NCBI GenBank assembly: GCA_900315805.1
Contig: ONAN01000011.1
Span: forward strand, 1-50,659
Direction of reading: 5' to 3'
DNA length: 50,659 bases
DNA from: an uncultured Selenomonadales bacterium
GTDB taxonomy: Bacteria > Bacillota > Negativicutes > Acidaminococcales > Acidaminococcaceae
Positions 22,360 through 30,869 of the stretch are shown one piece after another. A model generated the notes under the pieces. That model saw nothing but the letters and a program-made list of their open reading frames with translations, was not told the origin of the DNA and made no database searches. Within the stretch, counting starts at the first letter, position 1; every line of letters starts with the position of its first letter. Made by a program: the position numbers and the translations under genes.

Positions 22360-23256
22360 TTATTTTGCTATGCCTGAATTGTATTCCTTCGCCCGTTCCT
22401 GCAAAAATTCCGCAAACAAGCTGACGGGACGCGGCTGCTGCTGATTCTTCTTCCAGGCGATGACACTGCCGACAATCAGTTCCGGTTCCAGCGGGATGGC
22501 CCGCAGATCCGGTGGAAAATCGGCGTCAAGGGGCGTGATGCCCTTCCCGATGCCGGCCCGCACCATGGCAATCGTGTTGTACAGGGACAGGTTGATGGTG
22601 GCAGGCAGTTTGAGCGTTCCATACACCGGGCCGAACCAGTTTTCAAAGACATTGCGCACGGACAGGCGCTTGGGCAGGATGATGTCCACTCCCTCCAGGT
22701 CTTCCGGCGTCACGAACTTTTTGTCCGCCATGGGGTCGTCCTTGCGCACCAGGAGCCGGTACTGTTCCTTGTGGGGCATGCGGACGAAATTGTATTTGCT
22801 GATGTCGACCGGTTCCAGAAGGAGCCCGAAATCGAGCAGGCCCCGGTCCATGCGGGCCGAAACGTCGTCGGCAATGGCCGAGTAGATTTCAAAGGACACG
22901 CGGGGATATTTTTTCTGGAAATCCTTCATTGTTTCAGCCAGGCAGCTGATACTCTTCGTTTCGCCGCAGCCGATGGCGATGGTCCCCGTCACGACCTGGT
23001 CCATGTGGGTCAGCTCCTCTTCCGCCTTGTCCGTCAGTTCCAGGATTTCGCGGGCCCGGCGACGCAGCAGCTGCCCTTCCTCGGTCAGCGTGATGCGGTG
23101 GTTTCCCCGGCGGAACAACGTCACGCCCAGTTCATCTTCCAGCTGTGCCAGCTGGCGGGACAGCGTGGGCTGCGTGACATGCAGGATTTCCGCGGCATGG
23201 GTGATGTTCTCTTCCATGGCGACGGTCAGAAAATAACGCAATACCCTTAATTCCAT
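22360..23256 (-). CDS. LysR-type transcriptional regulator (CynR/CbbR-like)
   Basis: This 298-residue protein starts MELRVLRYFLTVAMEENITH, typical of one common LysR branch, with HTH residues AAEILHVTQPTLSRQLAQL and LGVTLFRRGNHRITLTEEG, then an effector-binding domain. I chose the ATG at 23256, where the family alignment begins and AAAGGA precedes it; an in-frame start at 23382 lies in the leader. A perfect CATAAC/GTTATG dyad at 23380-23400 may be its own binding site. No divergent target gene is adjacent (a tRNA is upstream), so its regulon is unclear. Confidence 0.87.
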   Translation of the reverse strand: MELRVLRYFLTVAMEENITHAAEILHVTQPTLSRQLAQLEDELGVTLFRRGNHRITLTEEGQLLRRRAREILELTDKAEEELTHMDQVVTGTIAIGCGETKSISCLAETMKDFQKKYPRVSFEIYSAIADDVSARMDRGLLDFGLLLEPVDISKYNFVRMPHKEQYRLLVRKDDPMADKKFVTPEDLEGVDIILPKRLSVRNVFENWFGPVYGTLKLPATINLSLYNTIAMVRAGIGKGITPLDADFPPDLRAIPLEPELIVGSVIAWKKNQQQPRPVSLFAEFLQERAKEYNSGIAK

Positions 23257-23336
23257 GATCTGCCAATCCTTTCCGAAAGACGCGTCCGGCCCTTCTTCCC
23301 GCTTCCTGACACCGGTAAGAAGTCCGTGCGGACAGG

Positions 23337-23361
23337 GCCGGAAAAAAATACGTTTTTTCCG
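23337..23361. repeat. 10-bp perfect inverted repeat in the LysR leader
   Basis: CCGGAAAAAA (23337-23346) and TTTTTTCCGG (23352-23361) are separated by five bases. It is terminator-shaped but not followed by a T-run outside the stem. It lies between the LysR start and its candidate operator. Confidence 0.5.
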
Positions 23362-23379
23362 GTTTTCCGTTACGTTAAT

Positions 23380-23400
23380 CATAACAGAAAATCAGTTATG
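23380..23400. promoter_or_regulatory. LysR-type binding dyad
   Basis: CATAAC (23380-23385) and GTTATG (23395-23400) are perfect inverted repeats with a 9-base spacer, containing the T-N11-A pattern. A TATAAT on the minus strand lies just upstream at 23411-23416. Confidence 0.45.
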
Positions 23401-23435
23401 CCGCCAGAGCATTATAAAAATTTATGTCAGTACGC

Positions 23436-23464
23436 AAAAAGGCCGTACCCATCGGGGTACGGCC
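23436..23464 (-). terminator. Terminator of tRNA-Ser
   Basis: GGCCGTACCC/GGGTACGGCC (23441-23450, 23455-23464) is a perfect 10-bp stem, followed on the minus strand by T5. Confidence 0.8.
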
Positions 23465-23486
23465 TTGCTCATTACCAACTTAAAAC

Positions 23487-23576
23487 TGGCGGAGCGGGTG
23501 GGATTCGAACCCACGTGCCGCAGAACGGCTAACGGATTTCGAGTCCGCCTCGTTATGACCACTTCGATACCGCTCC
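23487..23576 (-). tRNA. tRNA-Ser (CGA)
   Basis: The minus strand gives a class II tRNA of 87 nt plus an encoded CCA (23487-23489). The acceptor stem is GGAGCGG/CCGCTCC, the anticodon loop CTCGAAA gives anticodon CGA, a long variable arm (GCCGTTCTGCGGC) is present, and the T arm is standard with TTCGAAT in the loop. A terminator follows 22 bp downstream. Confidence 0.95.
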
Positions 23577-23660
23577 GTGTGTGTACGGTGACCATACACA
23601 ACAAGCATTATACCACAGGGGCCGCGATTTGGCTATCTTTTTTTATCCGCTCCCGGCGGC

Positions 23661-25391
23661 TCATTTGGTTTCCGCGCTGGCGGCGATATTCATCACGTCG
23701 GCCGCGCTGGCACCGCCCTGTTTCTTTTCGATGACCTGCATCAGGTCGTCGTCATGGTGGTATCCCATATGGCTCTTGTTGTCAAAAATCATGGTCGCGC
23801 CGTTTGCCCGCGTGAACGGTTCCCAGTGCGGCACGCCCTTGCCGTTCGGATTGCCGGTCTTCGCGAAATTTGTCCAGGCACGGGCCATGACATCCGCCAG
23901 GGCATGGGCTTCTTTGCCGCCGCCCGTCACGGTTTCTTCGGCTTCGATGTTATGGAACACGAAGGGGATTTCCGCCGTGTGGTAGGACATGGCGAACCCG
24001 CCCATGACCGGCGTGTCCCAGGCGAACACGTAATTGTAGACCGGCGCGCCATTCTGATCCGCCTTCAAGCGGGCGGTCTTCAGGGCCGGTTTGCGCAGGA
24101 AGGTGTCCGTATACACCGCATCGGCCGGATTCCGGTCCGGATAGGCTTTCCGGAAGGCCGCCACCACCGCGTCTTTCTTGTCGCCGAAGCGTTTCTGCAG
24201 TTCCGCATCCCGCTCCGCCGCGCTCCACGTGCGCTGGTTGTGCGCCGCGTAGTGGACGGGGTCTGTCATTTCCGGTACGGTCTCCCATTCCGTGAGGTTG
24301 GAGCCGATGAGCAGCGGAATGTCCTTGGCCATAGCAGGGTATGTTTCCCCGACGGGCTCCTGCGGAATGTAGCTGCCGTCCGTCGTCGGGGCCCAGGACA
24401 GGCCGTAGCGGCCGGAGCCCATGACTTCGGGGATTTTCAGTTCGTCCGCCACCTGCTGCAGAGCTTTGTCGCTGGCTGTGCGCAGCTGTTCGTAGGGCAC
24501 TTTCTGCAGGGCCGCCACGTCGCCGTCCCGAAGGCCCAGGTTGGCGAAGGTGTGCCGGGCGATACGGTGTCCCACCTCGGGTTTGAACAAGGTCATGCCC
24601 ATGCCTTCGACGGCACCGCTCTGGACGATGCCTTTCTGGAACAGGCCCTTGGCGGCCGGAGCCGCCATCACGGTCAGCACCTTGGCACCGCCGCCGGACT
24701 GGCCGAAAATCGTCACATTAGACGGGTCGCCGCCGAACTGCCCGATGTTGTCATGCACCCACTGCAGTGCGGCGACAAGGTCCATGACGCCAACGTTGGC
24801 AGAGTCCTTGTACTGCGGTCCGTAAGCCGACAGGTCCAGATGGCCGAGCACGTTCAGGCGGTGGTTGACGCTCACGACGACGACATCGCCAAACTCCGCC
24901 AGGCGCCGGCCGTCGTAGGCGGCCAGGTCAACGGAGGAACCCATCGAGAAACCGCCGCCGTGGAACCAGACCATGACGGCTTTCCGGTTGGACGCCGAAG
25001 CATCCTTCGGGCTCCAGACATTCAGGTTCAGGCTGCCGTTTTCTCTGGAAACAGCAGGCAGGCGGGGCCAGAAGAAGGTCGAAGGCGCCGGGAAATTGCC
25101 CTGCGGCACGACCGGCCCGTAATCGACAGCCAGCCGTGTTCCCTGCCAGGCCGGCACGGCGCGGGGCGGCATAAACCGTTCCGCCGTGGCGTACGGAATG
25201 CCCTTGTAGACCCGCACGCCGCGGTCCACGTACCCCTGCACACTGCCGCCTGCCGTTTCGGTCACGGCCACGCCCGGTCCCGCCTGGATCGGGTCAGCGG
25301 CCGCATGGGCAGCCGGCATTGCGTGAAACAGGCCGGCAGAACCCAGCAGGGCTGCCAGTACCCACGATGCCACATATTTCTTATAACGCAT
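23661..25391 (-). CDS. Exported type B carboxylesterase
   Basis: This 576-residue precursor has a cleavable signal peptide (hydrophobic core WVLAALLGSAGLFHA, likely cut after AHA near residue 30). The alpha/beta-hydrolase domain has the oxyanion motif WFHGGGFSMGS, the nucleophile in TIFGQSGGGAK (Ser about 220), and a catalytic His candidate in MSYHTAEIPFVF. Members of this family split carboxylic esters, here outside the cytoplasmic membrane. The start at 25391 follows GAGGAGG. It is the last gene of a unit with a flavodoxin-like oxidoreductase and an aldo/keto reductase, which suggests processing of an exogenous ester followed by reduction. Confidence 0.87.
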   Translation of the reverse strand: MRYKKYVASWVLAALLGSAGLFHAMPAAHAAADPIQAGPGVAVTETAGGSVQGYVDRGVRVYKGIPYATAERFMPPRAVPAWQGTRLAVDYGPVVPQGNFPAPSTFFWPRLPAVSRENGSLNLNVWSPKDASASNRKAVMVWFHGGGFSMGSSVDLAAYDGRRLAEFGDVVVVSVNHRLNVLGHLDLSAYGPQYKDSANVGVMDLVAALQWVHDNIGQFGGDPSNVTIFGQSGGGAKVLTVMAAPAAKGLFQKGIVQSGAVEGMGMTLFKPEVGHRIARHTFANLGLRDGDVAALQKVPYEQLRTASDKALQQVADELKIPEVMGSGRYGLSWAPTTDGSYIPQEPVGETYPAMAKDIPLLIGSNLTEWETVPEMTDPVHYAAHNQRTWSAAERDAELQKRFGDKKDAVVAAFRKAYPDRNPADAVYTDTFLRKPALKTARLKADQNGAPVYNYVFAWDTPVMGGFAMSYHTAEIPFVFHNIEAEETVTGGGKEAHALADVMARAWTNFAKTGNPNGKGVPHWEPFTRANGATMIFDNKSHMGYHHDDDLMQVIEKKQGGASAADVMNIAASAETK

Positions 25392-25430
25392 GCTGTTTCC
25401 TCCTCTGCAAACCAACCGCTTCCGGCAACC

Positions 25431-25880
25431 TCAAAGGCTTTTGGCCAGGGCCGCCGCTTCCTGCCTGTTCGTCGCCATGCCGGCAAATTCCATGCCGTAC
25501 ATGGAGGCAAACCGGTTCATGGTATATTTTCCGTCATCGAGCATCCACTGTTCCGGTGCCGCGCCCTGATAGATGAAATACATCTTTTTGCCGCGCAGCT
25601 CACCGGCGTGCACCTGCCCGTAGAAATGGTCCAGCAGGTTCCGCATGAGGCCGCTCATGTTGTGCCAGTAGACCGGCGATCCCATGACGACCACATCGGC
25701 CTGGCGCATTTTGTCGATGACGCTGCCGAACTGGTCGTCGTCGAAATGCTGGCCGTATCCGTAGACCTTCGTCGTGCCCAGTTCCACCGTTTCATAAGGA
25801 TGGCCCTGCAGCAGAACTTTCGCCAGGGCTGCCGTCGTGCCGTTCGGGTTGGGGCTTCCGTTGATAAATACGATGTTCAT
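25431..25880 (-). CDS. NAD(P)H-dependent FMN oxidoreductase (flavodoxin fold)
   Basis: This 149-residue protein has the flavodoxin-like fold: an FMN phosphate-binding loop NGSPNPNGTTAALA at residues 7-20, a second flavin loop MGSPVYWHNMSGLMRNLLDH (about 67-86), and a C-terminal alpha/beta segment. This is the pattern of small NADPH-dependent FMN reductases/quinone reductases. The start at 25880 follows GGGAGG. It lies 23 bp after the aldo/keto reductase gene and 39 bp before the esterase gene, within one transcript. Confidence 0.82.
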   Translation of the reverse strand: MNIVFINGSPNPNGTTAALAKVLLQGHPYETVELGTTKVYGYGQHFDDDQFGSVIDKMRQADVVVMGSPVYWHNMSGLMRNLLDHFYGQVHAGELRGKKMYFIYQGAAPEQWMLDDGKYTMNRFASMYGMEFAGMATNRQEAAALAKSL

Positions 25881-25903
25881 GATTGTTCCTCCCGTCTATT
25901 TCC

Positions 25904-26905
<1,002 letters not shown>

Positions 26906-27085
26906 GATTTCGCTCCTTTGCTATTCCTTATCCCGTGCTGCTGTGTCTTCCTTTGCATTTTCAGTATAGCAGCCGGTCGCTGTTTACATTCTTATCATAC
27001 AATCCAGAGCGTGATTTGTACAATATCAGTCCCGAATATCACTATACGTTAAATGAATAGCAATTCTCCTGCGCTCCCCATATAC

Positions 27086-27133
27086 AAAAAGCGCCGGCCC
27101 GCACCTTTCCGAAGAAAGGGCCGGGGCCGGCGC
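27086..27133 (-). terminator. Terminator after tadA
   Basis: GCGCCGGCCC (27091-27100) pairs with GGGGCCGGCGC (27123-27133), with a CCTTTC/GAAAGG inner stem. On the minus strand it ends in T5. Confidence 0.78.
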
Positions 27134-27154
27134 CAGAGCGCTGTGTTTTGTTTT

Positions 27155-27616
27155 TTAGTCTTCCCTGCGCTGGGCGAAAAAGTCCTGCATCAGGGCACGG
27201 CACTGTTCTTCACAGATGCCGCCGATGACGACGGGCCGATGGTTCAGGGAAGGATGCGAGAGCACGTTGAAGAGGGATTCCACGGCGCCGGCCCGGTTAT
27301 CCCGGCAGCCGAAGACGACCGTGTCGATGCGGCTGTTCCAGATGGCGCCGGCGCACATGGGGCACGGTTCCACCGTCACGTAGAGCGTGCAGCCCGACAG
27401 GCGCCAGTTGTGCAGTTTCCGGCAGGCTTCCCGGATGGCGATCACCTCGGCGTGGGCCGTGGCGTCCAGCCAGTGTTCCCGCATATTGTGGCCACGGGCA
27501 ATCACTTCGCCGCCGCGCACGATGACGGCACCCACGGGGACTTCCCCCGCCCGGGCCGCCTGCGCCGCCTCGTCCAGGGCCATTGCCATGAATTCGGGCC
27601 GTACTTCGTCCTGCAT
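27155..27616 (-). CDS. tadA: tRNA-specific adenosine deaminase TadA
   Basis: This 153-residue zinc-dependent deaminase converts A34 to inosine in tRNA-Arg(ACG). The catalytic motifs are HAEVIAI (His zinc ligand and Glu proton shuttle, about 57-63) and PCPMCAGAI (two Cys zinc ligands, about 87-95). The length and the NMREHWLDATAHAE context match TadA more closely than other cytidine/deoxycytidylate deaminases. The start follows GGAGGG. It is the last gene after galE and the ABC-F gene, with a strong terminator behind it. Confidence 0.92.
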   Translation of the reverse strand: MQDEVRPEFMAMALDEAAQAARAGEVPVGAVIVRGGEVIARGHNMREHWLDATAHAEVIAIREACRKLHNWRLSGCTLYVTVEPCPMCAGAIWNSRIDTVVFGCRDNRAGAVESLFNVLSHPSLNHRPVVIGGICEEQCRALMQDFFAQRRED

Positions 27617-27644
27617 GATCCGTCCCTCCCGGCGGCTTGTCCGC

Positions 27645-29636
27645 TCATTCCTCTTCCTGTTCGTCCTGCTCTTCCAGCAGTTCTTCCCACTGCTGCATAT
27701 ACTTGTCCAGTTTCTGCGACGTCTCTTCCCGTTCCGCCGCCAGGGACCGGCTCAAATCCAGGTCCATCTGGTTTTCGGGAATGGAGATCTGCTTGTCGAT
27801 GTAGCTCAGCATGGCATCCTGCTCGCGGATGTGCATTTCCACCTCGTCCAGGCGCTTCTGCAGTTCCGCCGGGCTCAGATGGCGCTTCTTCTTTTTCGCT
27901 TCCGCTGCCGCCGCTTCCCGCTTCGCCGCTCCCTCGGCCCACTCCAGGGCCTTCTGCGCTTTGGCGTCCGCTTCGGCGCGGGCCTTCTCCGCCTTCGCTT
28001 CCCGGGCTGCCTCCCGTTTGGCCTCTTCGGCCCGTTCGGCCTCTGTCAGCTGCCTGCGGCGCGCCTTCTCCGCCAGGTAATACTCGTAGTTGCCCTTGTA
28101 ATCCTGGATTTCGCAATCCTCGATTTCCCAGATGCGGTCCACGATTTCGTTGATGAAATAGCGGTCATGGCTGACGACGAGCACCGTGCCGTCGAAAACC
28201 TCCAGGGCCGCTTCCACCGTCTCCTGGGCCAGAATGTCCAGATGGTTCGTCGGTTCGTCGAGAATCAGGAAATTGGCGCCGTCCATGACGAGCTTGAGCA
28301 GCACAAGGCGCGCCTTCTGCCCGCCCGACAGCGTGCCGATCTCTTTGTAGACATCGTCGCCGTGGAACATCATGCCCCCTAAGAGGGACCGTGTCTGTTC
28401 GTCCGTCAACCCGTACTCGGTCAGGAAATTATCGAAGATGGTCTGGTTGGGGTCCAGCCGTTCGTAACTCTGGGAGAAATAGCCGATCTGGACGCGGTTG
28501 CCAATCTTCGCTTCCCCGCCCAGGGCCTTCACTTCGCCCAGGATGGTGCGCAGCAGCGTCGTCTTGCCGCTGCCGTTGGGCCCGATGAGGCCGACCTTCT
28601 GGCCCCGGCGCAGCACCAGGCTCGTGTCCTTGATGAGCACCTTGTCCCCGTAGCCCGCGCGCAGGCGGTCCAGGACGAGGACGCGTTCGGCGCACTCCGT
28701 GGCCTTCGGCAGCCGCAGGGTGAAGGTTTCATTTTCCACCGGTTTTTCCAGGCGTTCCAGCCGGTCCAGGCGCGACTGGCGGCCGCGGGCCATCTTACTC
28801 TTGATGCCCGCCTTGAAGCGGCGGATATAGGCTTCCTGCTCGGCGATATAGTCCTGCTGGGCCTCATAGGCCGCCTTTTCGGTCTTGACCTGGATTTCCT
28901 TTTCCACCAGGTACTTGGAATAGTTGCCCGGGAAGGACTGCAGGCGGCCGCCCTCCATTTCGAGGATGCGCGTCGCCACATGGTCCAGGAAGGCGCGGTC
29001 GTGGCTGACCACGAGCAGGCCGCCGCGGAAATCGTGCAGGTACTGCTCCAGCCATTCCATCATGCGGATGTCCAGATGGTTCGTCGGTTCGTCGAGGATG
29101 AAGAAGTCCGGCGAGCTCACGAGGGCCGCTGCCAGCATGAGGCGCGTCTTCTGCCCGCCGGACAGGCTTTCCGACGGCTGCCGCCACATGGATTCCGGAA
29201 AGGCCAGGCCGAAAAGGACCTTTTTCAGGTTCGTCTCGTAGTTGTAGCCGTCCAGGTATTCGTAGCGCTGTGTGGCCCGGGCGTAAGCGTCGAGTACCTC
29301 CTGGTCCCCCGACGCGGAGGCCTTTTCCAGTTCCGCCAGCCTGGCCCGCAGCTGCAGGATCTCCGGGTTGGCCTGGAACATGAAGTCCCACACGGACTCC
29401 GGCCCGAAGCGGTCGAAGCCCTGTTCCACGTACCCGGCCTGCAGCCCCGCCTCAAAGGCGATGGTGCCGCTGTCGGCGTAATCCGGGTCCAGCAGGCATT
29501 TGAGCAGCGTCGTCTTGCCGCTGCCATTGACGCCCACCAGGCCGATATGTTCGCCTTTGGCCACGGTGAAACTGACATCTTTGAAGATTTCGTGCGTGCC
29601 GAAGGCTTTTGCTAAGTTCGTTACCGTTAATTGCAT
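27645..29636 (-). CDS. ABC-F family ATPase
   Basis: This 663-residue soluble protein has two ABC domains and no membrane segments. Domain 1 has GVNGSGKTTLLK, LSGGQKTRLMLAAAL and FILDEPTNHLD. Domain 2 has GPNGSGKTTLLR, LSGGQKARLVLLKL and LILDEPTNHLD. A charged linker with an arm-like helix joins them. The C-terminal region (about 530-663) is a long, Lys/Glu/Ala-rich coiled coil, as in the Uup/YdiF group. ABC-F proteins act on the ribosome as translation or quality-control factors, and some confer antibiotic protection; the exact subtype is uncertain. The gene follows galE by 48 bp. Confidence 0.9.
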   Translation of the reverse strand: MQLTVTNLAKAFGTHEIFKDVSFTVAKGEHIGLVGVNGSGKTTLLKCLLDPDYADSGTIAFEAGLQAGYVEQGFDRFGPESVWDFMFQANPEILQLRARLAELEKASASGDQEVLDAYARATQRYEYLDGYNYETNLKKVLFGLAFPESMWRQPSESLSGGQKTRLMLAAALVSSPDFFILDEPTNHLDIRMMEWLEQYLHDFRGGLLVVSHDRAFLDHVATRILEMEGGRLQSFPGNYSKYLVEKEIQVKTEKAAYEAQQDYIAEQEAYIRRFKAGIKSKMARGRQSRLDRLERLEKPVENETFTLRLPKATECAERVLVLDRLRAGYGDKVLIKDTSLVLRRGQKVGLIGPNGSGKTTLLRTILGEVKALGGEAKIGNRVQIGYFSQSYERLDPNQTIFDNFLTEYGLTDEQTRSLLGGMMFHGDDVYKEIGTLSGGQKARLVLLKLVMDGANFLILDEPTNHLDILAQETVEAALEVFDGTVLVVSHDRYFINEIVDRIWEIEDCEIQDYKGNYEYYLAEKARRRQLTEAERAEEAKREAAREAKAEKARAEADAKAQKALEWAEGAAKREAAAAEAKKKKRHLSPAELQKRLDEVEMHIREQDAMLSYIDKQISIPENQMDLDLSRSLAAEREETSQKLDKYMQQWEELLEEQDEQEEE

Positions 29637-29684
29637 GAATCCGAGTTCCTAACACTGAGAATCAGGGTACCGCGTACCCCTTGT

Positions 29685-30677
29685 TTATTTGGCGTATCCG
29701 TAGGGATGGCCCTGGTGCCATTTCCAGGCGCTGGCGATGATCTCTTCCGTCGAGCTGTGCTCCGGCTTCCAGCCCAGCACCTTGCGGATCTTTTCCGACG
29801 AGGCGATGAGGACGGCCGGGTCGCCCGCGCGCCGTGCCTCTTCCGTCACGGTGAAGTCCGTGCCCGTCACCTTTTTGGCCATACCGATGATCTCCCGCAC
29901 GGAGAACCCCTTCTCGCTGCCCAGGTTGAAGGCGCCGCTCTCTCCGCCCTTCAGCAGGTGCCGCATGGCCAGAATATGGGCCTGGGCCAGGTCCAGCACA
30001 TGGATGTAGTCGCGCAGGCACGTGCCGTCCGGCGTCGGATAGTCCGTCCCGAAAATGGAGATGTGGTCGCGCACGCCCTGGGCGGTCTTCAAAATCAGGG
30101 GAATCAGGTGCGATTCCGGGTTGTGGTCTTCGCCGATGGTACCGTCCAGCGCCGCGCCCGCCGCGTTAAAGTACCGCAGGGCCACGTACTTCATGTCGTA
30201 CGCCATGGTGAAGTCCTTCATCATGGTCTCGATCATCAGCTTCGTGCGGCCGTACACATTCGTCGGCACCGTCGGGAAATCTTCCTCAATCGGCGTCTTG
30301 GCCGGTTCGCCGTATACCGCCGCCGTGGACGAGAACACGATATTGTCCACGCCCGCCTCGTGCATGGCGATAAGCAGGTGCAGCGTGCCTTCCACGTTGT
30401 TGTAATAGTATTTCGCCGGATCCTGCATGGATTCGCCTACCAGGCTCGACGCGGCGAAATGGATGACGCCGTCGATTTCGTAATCCGCAAGGATATGCTT
30501 CAGGAACGGCACATCGTGGATGTCGCCCGTAATGAGCTGCACGCTGTCCGGCACCGCTTCCTCGTGGCCCGTCGACAGGTTGTCGAACACAATCGGCTTC
30601 AGATCCTTCGTCTGCTGCAGGGCCCGCACCGTATGGGACCCGATGTAGCCCGCACCGCCGGTTACCAAAATATTCAT
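29685..30677 (-). CDS. galE: UDP-glucose 4-epimerase GalE
   Basis: This 330-residue extended short-chain dehydrogenase has the NAD-binding motif VTGGAGYIGSHT at residues 5-16, catalytic Ser/Thr in VFSSTAAVYG and the YxxxK pair in NVYGRTKLM. NAAGA and the C-terminal sugar-nucleotide motifs also match GalE, which interconverts UDP-glucose and UDP-galactose. The ATG at 30677 follows GGGAGG; the in-frame upstream start at 30725 has no site. It lies next to the adhesin gene and can work with galU and the phosphohexomutase to feed surface glycans. Confidence 0.93.
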   Translation of the reverse strand: MNILVTGGAGYIGSHTVRALQQTKDLKPIVFDNLSTGHEEAVPDSVQLITGDIHDVPFLKHILADYEIDGVIHFAASSLVGESMQDPAKYYYNNVEGTLHLLIAMHEAGVDNIVFSSTAAVYGEPAKTPIEEDFPTVPTNVYGRTKLMIETMMKDFTMAYDMKYVALRYFNAAGAALDGTIGEDHNPESHLIPLILKTAQGVRDHISIFGTDYPTPDGTCLRDYIHVLDLAQAHILAMRHLLKGGESGAFNLGSEKGFSVREIIGMAKKVTGTDFTVTEEARRAGDPAVLIASSEKIRKVLGWKPEHSSTEEIIASAWKWHQGHPYGYAK

Positions 30678-30723
30678 AAGATGGATTCCTCCCTTTGTTC
30701 CGCAAAATTTCCCCCGCAGCGGC

Positions 30724-30777
30724 AAAAAAAGACCGGCTGCAGGTATAACTCTACTTATTATACCAATTACAGCCGGT
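30724..30777 (-). terminator. Terminator of the adhesin gene
   Basis: ACCGGCTG (30732-30739) pairs with CAGCCGGT (30770-30777), with GGTATAA/TTATACC (30742-30748, 30758-30764) inside. On the minus strand it ends in T7. Confidence 0.78.
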
Positions 30778-30784
30778 TTCGCAA
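30757..30784 (-). promoter_or_regulatory. galE promoter embedded in the adhesin terminator
   Basis: On the minus strand, TTGCGA (30779-30784) and TATAAT (30757-30762) are 16 bp apart. The -10 lies in the inner stem of the adhesin terminator. A transcript starting near 30750 would lack the first arm of the hairpin, so it could not terminate there. Confidence 0.5.
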
Positions 30785-30869
30785 ATTATTCCATCACAAT
30801 CCCGCTGCGGACCCGGAGCCGGTCACGCTCCGGGCCACGCGGGAAAGGGGATACCTGGGGTTCGTCGAA

